In this document: positions 41,524 to 51,253 of the stretch, piece after piece
How positions within the stretch are numbered: the stretch's first letter is position 1
Layout: every line of letters starts with the position of its first letter
Assembly (NCBI RefSeq): GCF_014705615.1
Contig: NZ_JACXJA010000036.1
Location: 1 to 64,000 of the forward strand
Length of the DNA stretch: 64,000 bases
Origin: Paenibacillus oceani
GTDB lineage: Bacteria > Bacillota > Bacilli > Paenibacillales > NBRC-103111
Direction of reading: 5' to 3'
Position numbers and translations under genes: made by a program
The notes under the pieces: generated by a model
The model's database searches: none
Told to the model about the DNA's origin: nothing
Seen by the model: only the letters and a program-made list of their open reading frames with translations

Positions 41524-43206
41524 TTACTCCGGCTTGTTCTCCAGGCTGACGGCCGCCTCGGACAACGTGACGATCTCCGGGTTGCCCTTCGTTTCCGCCT
41601 CGGCAGCCCCCTCGCCCTCGCCCGTTGTGCTGCGGTACGCCCACCAGCGCACTCGTACGGTCCGCGCCTCGGCTACTTGGCGAAGCTTGATGCCGATCCG
41701 GAACGTTCCCTTCTGCGGGTAAGCGACGATACCAGTCTGGATATCCGGCAGCTCGGCTTCGAATTCGCTCCCCGTAAATACGTCCGCCGCCCCGAAATAA
41801 GCGCGCTGGCCGCTGTTCAGCATATCCGATACCGCGTCGTACGTCCGTTCCTCGATATTCGTCACGATATACACATCCCCAGGGCCGTAACCGTGCTCGA
41901 TTTCTTGGGATACGAAGCTTTTGACCGCCTTGCCGAACGACAGAGCCGACTTGGCAAACGGCGATATCGGGATATCAACGAAGCCGCTGCGCAGCTCCTC
42001 CGTGCCGGACAGCGGAGCGGCCTGCTCCGTCTTCTTCGCCGCTTCCGGCGTTTCCTTATCCCGCTCGGCGCTCCGCATCGCTTCGCGAATAAGAGCCGGC
42101 GAAAGCTCAGGCATGCTGTCCGGCCCCGCCGGAACGCTCCGGTTACGTCTTGCTTCGGCCAAAGCAAGACGGTACGCCGCCGAAGGATTATAGACGAACT
42201 CGCCGAACGGAACCTGCTCCACCCGTTCGATCACATAAGTCGGTCCCATTTGCAGCAAGCCGATTTTGGCCAAATAAATACACGGATCGGACGAGGATTC
42301 CAGCGACACTTCCAGCGGCTGCTTCAGGAAATCGTCCATCAGCTGCTCTTCGACCGAGCCGTGCATAATATGGACGACTCCCGTTTCTCTGGACATCCCG
42401 TCGATCCGCTTATCACCTACGCGCAGTACGGCCGATCCGGGAATAACGCCGATCTGGGCTTTCCCGGAGCCTACAGCATCCGCACACAGCTCGATTTGAA
42501 ATGCATATTCGGTCTCCTGGGCGTCCGAAGGCTCGGCAAATCGGACGGTGCTGCCGCCGGGAGCGGCGAGCCTTTCCGTAGCCAGCTCGTATTCCAGCTC
42601 AACCTTACCGGCTTGCAGCGTCTTCTCGATCCGGATCATCGCGTGGAACGTCTGCCCAGGGTTCACATATTTCGGCGTAACCTGCAGCACCCGCACCTGG
42701 GAGCTCTGATAGAGGACGACCGTCTGTTCGGTCAGGCCGGCCATCGGCAGCGCGGACGGGTCCGGAGCCTCCTCCCGGATAAACAGTCGGTAGCTTTCCA
42801 GCATCCGGTTGTACTCGCTCACTTCATCGGAACGAACCGTCGAGTTGGCGATCGAATGGACCGGCTCCTTGCCCTTCTCGTCGTAAGAGATGCACAGGTA
42901 GACGTTTTTGGCGTATTCGTTATTCGTAAAACCGTCCATCATCGACAGCTTCAGCGTAACCGGCGCAGGTACGACAATCTCCCGTCCGAGTGCATCGATC
43001 GCCGCCCCCATCTCCACCGATACGGATTTGTCGTCCACGGCGATCACCTGCATCCCCGTAATGACACCGCTGCCGAACAACAGCCGGTTCATCATGCGCC
43101 GCTTATCGTTGAAATATTTTTGCTCCGATTCGAAGTCCCGTACCGTCAGAAGCTTGCCGTAAAAATACCGGTTCCTTTCGAACGGGTAATATCGCGATTT
43201 TTTCAT
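41524..43206 (-). CDS. eCIS accessory protein with conserved YFYGKLLTVRDF N-terminus
   Basis: A 560-residue protein with AAGGGA before its ATG. The first 60 residues (NRYFYGKLLTVRDFESEQKY then NDKRRMMNRLLFGSGVITG) match a motif that recurs in uncharacterised proteins of eCIS and related phage-tail-like loci. The rest is beta-rich with Glu/Lys-rich linkers and a final sheet-like domain (FRIGIKLRQVAEARTVRVRW). No catalytic motif is seen. It is the last gene of the structural operon, next to tail protein I. A peripheral baseplate or fibre-associated role is plausible. Confidence 0.8.
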   Translation of the reverse strand: MKKSRYYPFERNRYFYGKLLTVRDFESEQKYFNDKRRMMNRLLFGSGVITGMQVIAVDDKSVSVEMGAAIDALGREIVVPAPVTLKLSMMDGFTNNEYAKNVYLCISYDEKGKEPVHSIANSTVRSDEVSEYNRMLESYRLFIREEAPDPSALPMAGLTEQTVVLYQSSQVRVLQVTPKYVNPGQTFHAMIRIEKTLQAGKVELEYELATERLAAPGGSTVRFAEPSDAQETEYAFQIELCADAVGSGKAQIGVIPGSAVLRVGDKRIDGMSRETGVVHIMHGSVEEQLMDDFLKQPLEVSLESSSDPCIYLAKIGLLQMGPTYVIERVEQVPFGEFVYNPSAAYRLALAEARRNRSVPAGPDSMPELSPALIREAMRSAERDKETPEAAKKTEQAAPLSGTEELRSGFVDIPISPFAKSALSFGKAVKSFVSQEIEHGYGPGDVYIVTNIEERTYDAVSDMLNSGQRAYFGAADVFTGSEFEAELPDIQTGIVAYPQKGTFRIGIKLRQVAEARTVRVRWWAYRSTTGEGEGAAEAETKGNPEIVTLSEAAVSLENKPE

Positions 43207-43226
43207 TGGGGTCCCTTCCCTTCGGT

Positions 43227-45332
43227 TTATTCCAAGCCCGAGTCCAGCTCCAGGCGGGTATGGATGTCGATCCTCTTATCGCGGTCCACATCGATAAGCA
43301 CCGTGCCGTGCGGCATGGACGATTGCCGATCGAGCGTAAGCAGCGTCGGCTCCGACAGTACCGTGTTGATTCCGATGTACGTATGCATATCCGCATGCAT
43401 CCACGGCTGCAGGATGACGAGTCTGCCTTCCGCGTATGCCGGCTGCTGATCCTCGATAATGTTCTCGACCATCATCCGCTGCTTGTCGCTGCGCACGCAT
43501 TCCGGCGGCAGCATCACGCAGAAGCAGTACGGATTGTCGCCGTACAACCGGGTGAACATCTGCCGCAGCTCAGACGACTCCTGCATATGCTTCAGCTGAT
43601 GCTGCTCCACGATGAAAGGCTCCACTCCCGTATAAATATGCAGCATCTGCGACAAACCTTGCCTTGTTCCGCGTAATTTATACAGCTCGGGCGCCCGCTT
43701 CATCAGCGTCCGCAGCTTCGGTTCGTCCCAGCTCTCGGCGATATCAAGCGCCAGCCAGCGGCTGAGCCAGGTCAAGTACGGACCGGCAACTCCGTCCGGA
43801 TCGAACGTGGAGCTGATCTTGTCGATCTTCTCTTCCATTTCCGCGAAAAACGTGCCGAACAAGGCGAGAAACCGTTCCAAAAACTTGGAACCGCCCGGAT
43901 CTTCCTGATAGATGGACGGCAGGTGGACGATCGGAGACTGCCTCGGAAAATGAACGCGCAGCCTGCTGACAACCGGGGCCGTCCGTTCGCTGCCGGCGAG
44001 CTCGAGACGGTACCACAAGTACCTGCCTTTTGCGTTCATCAGCAAGGCGTCCCGCGGATTGACGATCGGCTCCGACCATAAGTGGCGCGAAGCTTTCCAT
44101 TTGCGCGCCAGCGGGATGTCCGGATTGCCAAAATACTCGCTGTAATCGACGACTTCGCCTTCCAGTACGCCGTACCGGTCGTCCGTGGCAAAGCAGGTAA
44201 AGCGGATTTGCGTTTCTTCCGGAATATCGGCCAGCAGCTCGATTTTGTGCCACTCGGTCTCTTCCTCCACACTGTCCAGCTCTCCCGACACGTACCACGC
44301 TTCCGGCAAGCCCGCATCCGCCAGCGTCATCGTCCGCGATTGCAGCTCGAGGAGAGTGATGACGCCCTTCTCCCGGTCGAGCGCGTAGATCCGGTTTTTG
44401 CGGTCATGGAGCAGCTTATCGACCCGGGAGCGATAACCGGATACTTTTGCCGTACATTCTCCGGAAGCCGCGTATTGGAAAATAAACCGCTCGTCCTCCG
44501 AAGAACCTTCACGACTTCCGTCTCCTACATACACGGCGCCTTCGGCATCAACAGCCACCCCGGCCGGCGTACCGGTCTGAACGGTCCGGGTGACTGCGGG
44601 GTCTTCCCCGTACCGGCCGAACCGCGTGACCGTCTTACGGACCGAATCCAGCAGCACCGGCTCGCCTTCGCCTGCACTCACGAGAGAAAACCGGCCGCAC
44701 AGGTCGCGAACCGACGCGGCGCTGTCCAGCCGCATCGTTTCGTGTTCGAATACGCGGACGACCTCCCCCGAAGAATTCCACTGCAGGACGGCGATACGGC
44801 TCCCAGCCGGCACCTCCGCGCTGTCAGGCGAGCCGCCTGCGGGATCGAGCGGAACGACCGTGTACAGATGGCGCCCTTTGTCGGCTGCCGCCGCAAGCGG
44901 GTACAGTTCGATTCCGTTCCAGCGCCGGGCCGTCCATAACAGCTGGCCGTTGGACGGCGCTACGGAGCTGATCCGGTTATCTCCGCCGGGGTCGGCCATG
45001 TACAGGCAGTCTCCCTCTGCTGCAAGATAGGACCGGTTCGTAAACAGCTGGTGCCCCGGCGAAAACAACGGCTCCGTATGGCGGTTCTCGTAGTCGTGCA
45101 CCCAAAGTCCCGCCCGGGTGTCGAGCACGTACAGCTTGCTGCCCGGACCTACGGCGAAATCGGCCACTTCGTCCGCACCGTCGATCTCGTACGAATGTAC
45201 CGATTTGTACACCGAATATTTGTCCGTCCGCTCGATGGAAATTCCCGAGCTGCGAACGCTCATATTGGCCATCCGGCCGTTGTGCCAGTCCGCCGGTTTG
45301 TTGAATGAGAAAAACCGTGCCGCCCGCCGCAT
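43227..45332 (-). CDS. Phage tail protein I-type baseplate protein with N-terminal beta-propeller
   Basis: A 701-residue fusion from the ATG at 45332 (AGGGGGGACC upstream). Residues about 30-400 are NHL/SMP-30-like propeller blades (DFAVGPGSKLYVLDTRAGLW; GVAVDAEGAVYVGDGSREG; DRKNRIYALDREKGVITLLE). Residues about 475-610 match tail protein I (P2 gpI-like): LPSIYQEDPGGSKFLERFLA, EMEEKIDKISSTFDPDGVAG, YLTWLSRWLAL, LYKLRGTRQGLSQMLHIYTG. A small C-terminal domain follows. It lies between the baseplate J-type gene and the YFYGK protein gene. The gpI part would sit at the baseplate edge, with the propeller exposed. Confidence 0.9.
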   Translation of the reverse strand: MRRAARFFSFNKPADWHNGRMANMSVRSSGISIERTDKYSVYKSVHSYEIDGADEVADFAVGPGSKLYVLDTRAGLWVHDYENRHTEPLFSPGHQLFTNRSYLAAEGDCLYMADPGGDNRISSVAPSNGQLLWTARRWNGIELYPLAAAADKGRHLYTVVPLDPAGGSPDSAEVPAGSRIAVLQWNSSGEVVRVFEHETMRLDSAASVRDLCGRFSLVSAGEGEPVLLDSVRKTVTRFGRYGEDPAVTRTVQTGTPAGVAVDAEGAVYVGDGSREGSSEDERFIFQYAASGECTAKVSGYRSRVDKLLHDRKNRIYALDREKGVITLLELQSRTMTLADAGLPEAWYVSGELDSVEEETEWHKIELLADIPEETQIRFTCFATDDRYGVLEGEVVDYSEYFGNPDIPLARKWKASRHLWSEPIVNPRDALLMNAKGRYLWYRLELAGSERTAPVVSRLRVHFPRQSPIVHLPSIYQEDPGGSKFLERFLALFGTFFAEMEEKIDKISSTFDPDGVAGPYLTWLSRWLALDIAESWDEPKLRTLMKRAPELYKLRGTRQGLSQMLHIYTGVEPFIVEQHQLKHMQESSELRQMFTRLYGDNPYCFCVMLPPECVRSDKQRMMVENIIEDQQPAYAEGRLVILQPWMHADMHTYIGINTVLSEPTLLTLDRQSSMPHGTVLIDVDRDKRIDIHTRLELDSGLE

Positions 45333-45386
45333 GCGGTCCCCCCCTGTCTGAAGCTTAAGCAAGCCGCTGCACCCGGCGCGCCGGTT

Positions 45387-47624
45387 CTACAAGTCCGACA
45401 CGCCGATCAGCTCAATCTCATGCTTTCCTGAATAAACGAGCCCGTATGGAGGAAGATGGATGTCGCCTCCTCCGTCCTTGCGCACCGCAGTCCCTTCGGC
45501 GTCAAGCCACAGATCCTGCACGTAGACGACACCCTTCAGCCTGCTTACCGCCCCGTATATGTCGCCCTTATACACCGTCCGGCCGAACCGCCAGCCTTCG
45601 CCGTCTCCATGCCCCATCGGGCGGAGAAGACGTCCCAGCTCGTTTACGATAAACGCGGGGTTGTCTTTGTAGGAAGGCTGGACCACGACGACCGCATGCA
45701 CGGTGACCTGGATATACTCGGCCGGGATAACATGCAGTTCCGTCGTCAGCAGTCGGTGCCGGTCCAAGTGGCGGCGGACCGTCTCCAGAAACCCCGGTCC
45801 GGCCCGCGGCTTCTCGCTCTCGCTGTAAGGGACGACGACGACCGTCATATGCGCGGCCGCTTTCTCCCGCGGATAATCTCTCATGTCCGGCTTATACAGC
45901 GGAATCGCCTTAACTCTGGCGACGCGCAGTCCCGGCGTTTCTTTGGCGATCGCCTCATAGTCTTCGACCGTCACGGCTCTTGTCGGCCTGTTCAGCTCAT
46001 GCATCACCCGAAGCTTGGCGTTCTCCAGCGTCTCCTCCTCGGTGCCGCCGGAGGCTGCGGCCGGATTCGTCACTTCGATGCCGGCCCACTCCGGATGCCG
46101 GGCGGCGAACGAATCGATCATGCCCTTCTTGACGTTCCCCCGCTGCCCGCCGCCGGACTGCAAAGCGGCAAACCGGATGTTCGGTACGCCCGACTTGGCC
46201 GGGATGGCGCCTTGCTCATTGTTGCCGAAACGGATCAGCCCTTCGGCCCGATCATATATGTAGTGCCGGTCCGTCGACCGGGAATTGTCAAAGTCGTCAA
46301 CCTGGCTCCAATCCTCCCACGTCAGCTGTCCCGAGACGCTATCGCGGGAGGCGACCTGCAGCTGCATGCCCGGACTTCGGAACGTGCCCGAACGGGAAAT
46401 GTCGAACTCTTGATCCGGCAATCCGTTGCTCGCTCCGACCCACAGCCGGTCTTCCGCAGCCGGATCGAAGGCGATCAGACGAATCCGATTCTGGCCTTCC
46501 GGCGGGACCGCTCCTTGGCGGCCGTCTCCGAAATCGATCCGGAGCGAACCGGCGGAAGAGTCCTTGGACAGGACGCAGCATTCGTCATCCACACGGCAAT
46601 TCTCCAAAGCTTCCACCGTTCTCCATTCCCGCCAGTCGCCTTGATCATCCCGAACTTGCACGACGACACGCCCGGTCCAAGCCAAATACCGGGCGGTCTC
46701 GCAGCTTTGTCCGGCTTCTCCGTCCGAGTCGAAATGGACGGTCTCGCTGAAGGTCCGGACCTGTTCGGCCCGAACCGCATTGATGCACAGGCTCTCCAGC
46801 TTCGGGGAAAGCTCGTACCCTTCCCGCTCCAGGACACAGACGAGCCAGTACCGCTTCTTGTCGTCCGCAGGATACATCGCTCTCGGACTCATCCGGGACG
46901 TCAGCCGGAACGTCAGTCTGCCGGACTGCGACAGACTCGCCGTCGTGTCGCCGATCGTCTGCACCGGAACCCAGCCGTCTCCGTTCTCCCCGCCCGCGTA
47001 TTTCCAGGATACAGCGGCGGACGAGATCGGCGGCGGCTCATGGTCCGTATCGCCGCGCCCGACCAACACCGGATACCGGTCCGACAGCCGTACCGACAGC
47101 TCGATGTCGGTGTCCGGCGGCAGCTCGCGGTCGAAGCCTACGAACAGCCGGCTGCCTTTGCGCGCTTCCGGGCCGAACGCATAAAAGGCGATGCCCGTCT
47201 TCAAGTTCGCCGTAAAATCGCCGGCCGCCGTATCGGTCCTCACCATCACTTTCTCGAGAACGGCGGGGATCAGCCGGAGCGCCTCAAGCGTCTCGTACGA
47301 CTGATCGAACGCTTGCAGCGGCGTCCCTCCGGGAATCGTGAGCGGCTGACGCGCACCGAAAAAGGCGACCTCGCACGAGGCGGAGGCAGCCAGACGCGGC
47401 TTTACTCCAAGCAGCTTCAAAAACTTGAGCTCGCTTCTCGCCGTAATCCGGTTTAAATAATACTGCTGCATTTCCGTCATCCACGCCATCAGCTCGAGCA
47501 TCGTCAGCCCCGGATCGTGAGCGTTTTCGTCCGTCCACTCGGGAAATAGTTTCGGTATCGCCTCGCGCGCTTCCCGAACCATTTGCTCGAACATGCGATC
47601 GTCCAAATTGGGCAACGGCAGCAT
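45387..47624 (-). CDS. Baseplate J-type assembly protein (second, 745 residues)
   Basis: GAGGAGATAGACG precedes the ATG. The N-terminus (FPEWTDENAHDPGLTMLELM then AWMTEMQQYYLNRIT) is typical of putative baseplate assembly proteins of phage-tail-like particles. Later parts contain the gp47/J-like pieces YIYDRAEGLIRFGNNEQGAI, RAVTVEDYEAIAKETPGLRV near residue 550, and a C-terminal domain with LVYSGKHEIELIGV. With the 1022-residue gene upstream it would form the heterodimeric wedge of the baseplate, as Afp11/12-type proteins do. Confidence 0.9.
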   Translation of the reverse strand: MLPLPNLDDRMFEQMVREAREAIPKLFPEWTDENAHDPGLTMLELMAWMTEMQQYYLNRITARSELKFLKLLGVKPRLAASASCEVAFFGARQPLTIPGGTPLQAFDQSYETLEALRLIPAVLEKVMVRTDTAAGDFTANLKTGIAFYAFGPEARKGSRLFVGFDRELPPDTDIELSVRLSDRYPVLVGRGDTDHEPPPISSAAVSWKYAGGENGDGWVPVQTIGDTTASLSQSGRLTFRLTSRMSPRAMYPADDKKRYWLVCVLEREGYELSPKLESLCINAVRAEQVRTFSETVHFDSDGEAGQSCETARYLAWTGRVVVQVRDDQGDWREWRTVEALENCRVDDECCVLSKDSSAGSLRIDFGDGRQGAVPPEGQNRIRLIAFDPAAEDRLWVGASNGLPDQEFDISRSGTFRSPGMQLQVASRDSVSGQLTWEDWSQVDDFDNSRSTDRHYIYDRAEGLIRFGNNEQGAIPAKSGVPNIRFAALQSGGGQRGNVKKGMIDSFAARHPEWAGIEVTNPAAASGGTEEETLENAKLRVMHELNRPTRAVTVEDYEAIAKETPGLRVARVKAIPLYKPDMRDYPREKAAAHMTVVVVPYSESEKPRAGPGFLETVRRHLDRHRLLTTELHVIPAEYIQVTVHAVVVVQPSYKDNPAFIVNELGRLLRPMGHGDGEGWRFGRTVYKGDIYGAVSRLKGVVYVQDLWLDAEGTAVRKDGGGDIHLPPYGLVYSGKHEIELIGVSDL

Positions 47625-47673
47625 CGTCTATCTCCTCGCTCTCCGGCCTTCAGGCCTTGATGGTCTCCCGATC

Positions 47674-50600
47674 CTACAAAGCATGGACCGACACTTTATG
47701 GGTTCCGCTGACGATAACGCCGTGAGGAATATGCAGGGGGCGGTTACCGTCGATTTCAACCCGGCGGTCGTCTTCCAGCATATAAACGGACATGTACAGC
47801 TTCTCTACAAACGAGATCGAACGGATCGTCTTCAACAACGCGTAAAATACGGACGGATGCACCGTTTGTCCGATTTCCCATCCCTGTCCGTCAAAGTTGC
47901 CGCCAAGCGGATCGAGAAACCGGTTCAGCTTCTGAACCGCCTCGAGTTCCGCCGGAAGCACATCGTCGAAGTGCTCCACCGCGACTACCGCCGTAATCGA
48001 AATTTCCAGAAATACCGGGGGGACGACCCGGATATTTTCCGGCCAGGCCACCAGCGAGGAAGCGCGCTGCAGCACATACGTCTCAACCCGTTTCTTCAGC
48101 TCGGGAAATGCCGGCAATCCCGCCTGGCCTTCCTTGGGCAGCACGACCAGCGTCATCGCCCCGGGCGCTTTCTCCATCTTCGCATTCCGGTTCGCCATAC
48201 ATTTCACTTTGGCTATATTCGGATAAGCGTCCCGGGCCAGCCATTCGAAGTCTTCCGCCGTAACCGCCCTGCCGTGATGCTTCAACAGCTGCGGTCCGCG
48301 CCGGACGGCCGAATCCATCGTCTCCGGATCGCAGCCGCCGGCGGCCGGCTCCACGTTAGTAACGCCGCCGACGAAGGCGATCGAGTTCTGCAGAGCGGTA
48401 ATCGTGCCTGCCGGCGTATTGCCCTTCCTGCCTGCCGTCACCCGGTAGGTGACCCTGACTTTCTCCAGTCCGTCCTTCGGCGGCTCCAGCCCGTGAACCC
48501 CATCGCCGAACCGAAGCTGGCCGAACGTGCGGTCAATCGTATAGTGGCGGGATTTGGCAGTCGAGCCGGCGAAGTGGGCGACCTCTTGCCATCGGACCCA
48601 GACGCGCTGCAGTTGCCTGTCGCTGTCGCGGATCGCTTCGTACTCGGGCTCTCCCGCTTCGTCGAACGCCGCGACGTCTTCTTCCGTAATCCGTACCGTC
48701 TCGTCGACCCATACTTCCTCGGAGACGATATTTTTCCGGCTCAGCTTGTACACGCCCTCGTCGAGCGCCCGGCTTTCCGGATATTCCGCGGCTACCGTTT
48801 CCTGCTGAACGACTCTTACCGTATTCAAAAACAACCCTTTGATCCGCGGAAAATCGTCGCTGTCGCTTATATGATCGTAGCGGTCGTCCCGGTTCACGGC
48901 CCGAATCCAGCAGCCCCTCTCTCCAAAAACAACGTCTTCGGCGAAATCTGCAGGCCCGACGAATTGAAGCGTCCCGCTTTCGGTTAACCCTTTCGTACCG
49001 TCGATCAGCTTCAGCGGAGCCCACTGAGACCGGACTCCGGGAGCGGCCGAGCGCAAATATTCCCATTCGAGATACGGCACCGACTCTGCCTTCATCCGCT
49101 GCGGCACGACGGCGGCGTAGATCGAGACCGGTCCGCGGACCGGAGGGCGGTCGAAGCCGAGGACGAGCGTAGGATGTTTGCCTTCCAGCGGTACGAACGG
49201 CTCGAAGCCACCCTTCTCGGAACGGCTGTGACGCGTCCGGTTTTCATAAACCGTATTGTTGAGCGTCAGGCACCGCTCCAGCGCGTACACCCGCTCCTCA
49301 TACCGGTAGGCCAGCTTCACCTCTTCCACCCACGGAGACAGGTACACGGGGAACGGAGCGTACGCGTTCTCCATCTGAAGAATACGTCCGCGAATCCAAT
49401 AGTTGAAATGCCCGTTCACGTACACGGGAGCCAGATCGCCCGGGCACCGGAAGCCGATCCGCTTGCGGACCGCTTCGCTGCCGGGGTGATAGAACAGCTT
49501 CTCCGCTTCTTTGCCTGCGTCCAGACGGACCCAGGACGAGCCGTTCCAATATTCCCAGATGACCCCGGTGATCGATACTTTCGGCGGATCGGGCTTCTCG
49601 AACTGCGATTTCTTCATGACCAATTTCCAGTCAATCGCCGGCACGTGCTCCGGTATAAACCGGTTCTCGATCGCTTTTAATGAAAACGACAGGTCGATCA
49701 TCCCGTCCCTCTTGCAGAACGCTTCCCGGCTTGCCAAGTAAAAAGTACCGTACTGGGCGAACTGGTCGCCGAAAGGATAAAACCCGGCGGGATCCGCTTG
49801 TATATCGTTAAAAAACATAATGTCCGGATTCAGTCCGCCCTGACTGGCGCTGTCCTCGTAGTCTGTTTTCACCGCAATCCGGTCGAGCGACAATCCGCTC
49901 TCCGCCAGCGACTTCTTGCCGGGCTCATGGGGCTGCAGACGGCACTGAATCCAGCGTCCCTGCGTACCGTTCACTTCAACCTCGGCAATTTCGCCCGGAG
50001 TCGACTTGGTCAGCACGATCCGGTTGCCCGCACCCCACACCGCATCGAACGGAAGCCAGCCGTCCTTGGACGAATACAGCCACTGCACCCATTCCGGCCG
50101 GGTCAGCTGACTGCACATCTGAACCTCGTCCCTCCGGGCCGAATTGCCGATCTCCACTTCGATTCTAGCCGTCTCGAATACCGTGAACATATCGTCATGG
50201 GACAAATACATCGCATGCGCCTGCAAGTTGTCCCTGCCCCCGATCACAAAAAGCGGGGTTGACGCAGCTTGCCCCCTCGCCGGATCGGTTAGCAGCTCTT
50301 CCGGGACCCGGACGATCGAATCGTGTTTTTTACTCGACAAAAAGGCGGCGTGCCAGCGGGCCGGCGTCAAGAAGACGGACCTTTCCGTCTCAAACGGAAC
50401 TTCTCCGTCCGCTCCGGCCGCATGAATCCGCGTCCCGGCTTGGATCAGCACCGGCTCCTTCGTGCCTTCATTCAGCGTGAACGCCGCATAACTGACGGAC
50501 GGGCGCGCAGGCAGAAGCGATACGTCGAACAAGTTCAAAAAGGCGACTAAGTTTTTGGCAGGCACCCGGTTGAGCCTTTTGACGTTTTCGTGGTACATGT

Positions 50601-50742
50601 CCGCAAACAGGGCGAACAGGGCGGCACCGGGATCCGGATCTTCCGGCGTAAACCGCCATTCGGGCGTGTAAAACGGCGCCAGTTCTTTCATTCGTGCGAA
50701 TAAATCCGCCATCGTGCGGGGATCAAGCTGCGGAGGATTCAC
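47674..50742 (-). CDS. Baseplate J-type assembly protein (first, 1022 residues)
   Basis: Starts at a GTG (50742) behind GAGGGGGTGG. The N-terminus (LAPFYTPEWRFTPEDPDPGA, LFADMYHENVKRLNRVPAKN) parallels that of the next gene. The J-type core is YTIDRTFGQLRFGDGVHGLE near residue 735 and HHGRAVTAEDFEWLARDAYP near 823, ending HIPHGVIVSGTHKVSVHAL. The extra 280 residues relative to its partner are beta-rich insertions in the middle. It belongs to the wedge of the eCIS baseplate and is followed 49 bases later by the second J-type gene. Confidence 0.9.
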   Translation of the reverse strand: MNPPQLDPRTMADLFARMKELAPFYTPEWRFTPEDPDPGAALFALFADMYHENVKRLNRVPAKNLVAFLNLFDVSLLPARPSVSYAAFTLNEGTKEPVLIQAGTRIHAAGADGEVPFETERSVFLTPARWHAAFLSSKKHDSIVRVPEELLTDPARGQAASTPLFVIGGRDNLQAHAMYLSHDDMFTVFETARIEVEIGNSARRDEVQMCSQLTRPEWVQWLYSSKDGWLPFDAVWGAGNRIVLTKSTPGEIAEVEVNGTQGRWIQCRLQPHEPGKKSLAESGLSLDRIAVKTDYEDSASQGGLNPDIMFFNDIQADPAGFYPFGDQFAQYGTFYLASREAFCKRDGMIDLSFSLKAIENRFIPEHVPAIDWKLVMKKSQFEKPDPPKVSITGVIWEYWNGSSWVRLDAGKEAEKLFYHPGSEAVRKRIGFRCPGDLAPVYVNGHFNYWIRGRILQMENAYAPFPVYLSPWVEEVKLAYRYEERVYALERCLTLNNTVYENRTRHSRSEKGGFEPFVPLEGKHPTLVLGFDRPPVRGPVSIYAAVVPQRMKAESVPYLEWEYLRSAAPGVRSQWAPLKLIDGTKGLTESGTLQFVGPADFAEDVVFGERGCWIRAVNRDDRYDHISDSDDFPRIKGLFLNTVRVVQQETVAAEYPESRALDEGVYKLSRKNIVSEEVWVDETVRITEEDVAAFDEAGEPEYEAIRDSDRQLQRVWVRWQEVAHFAGSTAKSRHYTIDRTFGQLRFGDGVHGLEPPKDGLEKVRVTYRVTAGRKGNTPAGTITALQNSIAFVGGVTNVEPAAGGCDPETMDSAVRRGPQLLKHHGRAVTAEDFEWLARDAYPNIAKVKCMANRNAKMEKAPGAMTLVVLPKEGQAGLPAFPELKKRVETYVLQRASSLVAWPENIRVVPPVFLEISITAVVAVEHFDDVLPAELEAVQKLNRFLDPLGGNFDGQGWEIGQTVHPSVFYALLKTIRSISFVEKLYMSVYMLEDDRRVEIDGNRPLHIPHGVIVSGTHKVSVHAL

Positions 50743-50799
50743 GATTCCACCCCCTCGCCGTATGTAGGTTGGACATTGCGGCCGGTTCCTTCTTTCCGT

Positions 50800-51201
50800 T
50801 TAGTGCGTGCCTTCGAATAAATAGAACGGATATACCTGATTGAACAAATTGTTAGTCGTGCGGACCGTGTACTGAATCCGGACGTGGACCTTGCCCAGCA
50901 TCTCCCGGTCGGGCGTCGCCGTTACTTCCACTTCGTCCACCCTCGGCTCCCAGATCCGGATCGCCTCCCGCACATTGCCTTCCAGCAGCGCAAGCGTCGT
51001 ATCGTCGGTCGGTCCGAAGGCGAATTCCGCAACTTCGCAGCCGAAGTCCGGGCGCATTACCCTCTCTCCCCGCGTAGTGCCGAGTATGATCCGGATCGAT
51101 TCGTATATATCTTCCTCGTATTCGGACATCCGGATTTTCCCCGTGGCCGGATCGACCTGAATCGGGAATTTCCAGCCGCGTCCCAAAAACTCGTTTGACA
51201 T
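50800..51201 (-). CDS. gp25/GPW-family baseplate protein
   Basis: A 133-residue gp25-like protein: FLGRGWKFPIQVDPATGKIR at the start, ESIRIILGTTRGERVMRPDF near residue 34 with the family's RVM-P-G/FG pattern, and VREAIRIWEPRVDEVEV near 76. The ribosome site AAGGAG lies 12 bases before the ATG. gp25 nucleates sheath assembly at the baseplate. Position between spike and J-type genes is standard for eCIS. Confidence 0.94.
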   Translation of the reverse strand: MSNEFLGRGWKFPIQVDPATGKIRMSEYEEDIYESIRIILGTTRGERVMRPDFGCEVAEFAFGPTDDTTLALLEGNVREAIRIWEPRVDEVEVTATPDREMLGKVHVRIQYTVRTTNNLFNQVYPFYLFEGTH

Positions 51202-51253
51202 CGTAATCGCGCGCTCCTTCCTCTGCGCAGCTTTCCGCCGCCGGCACGCCGGA

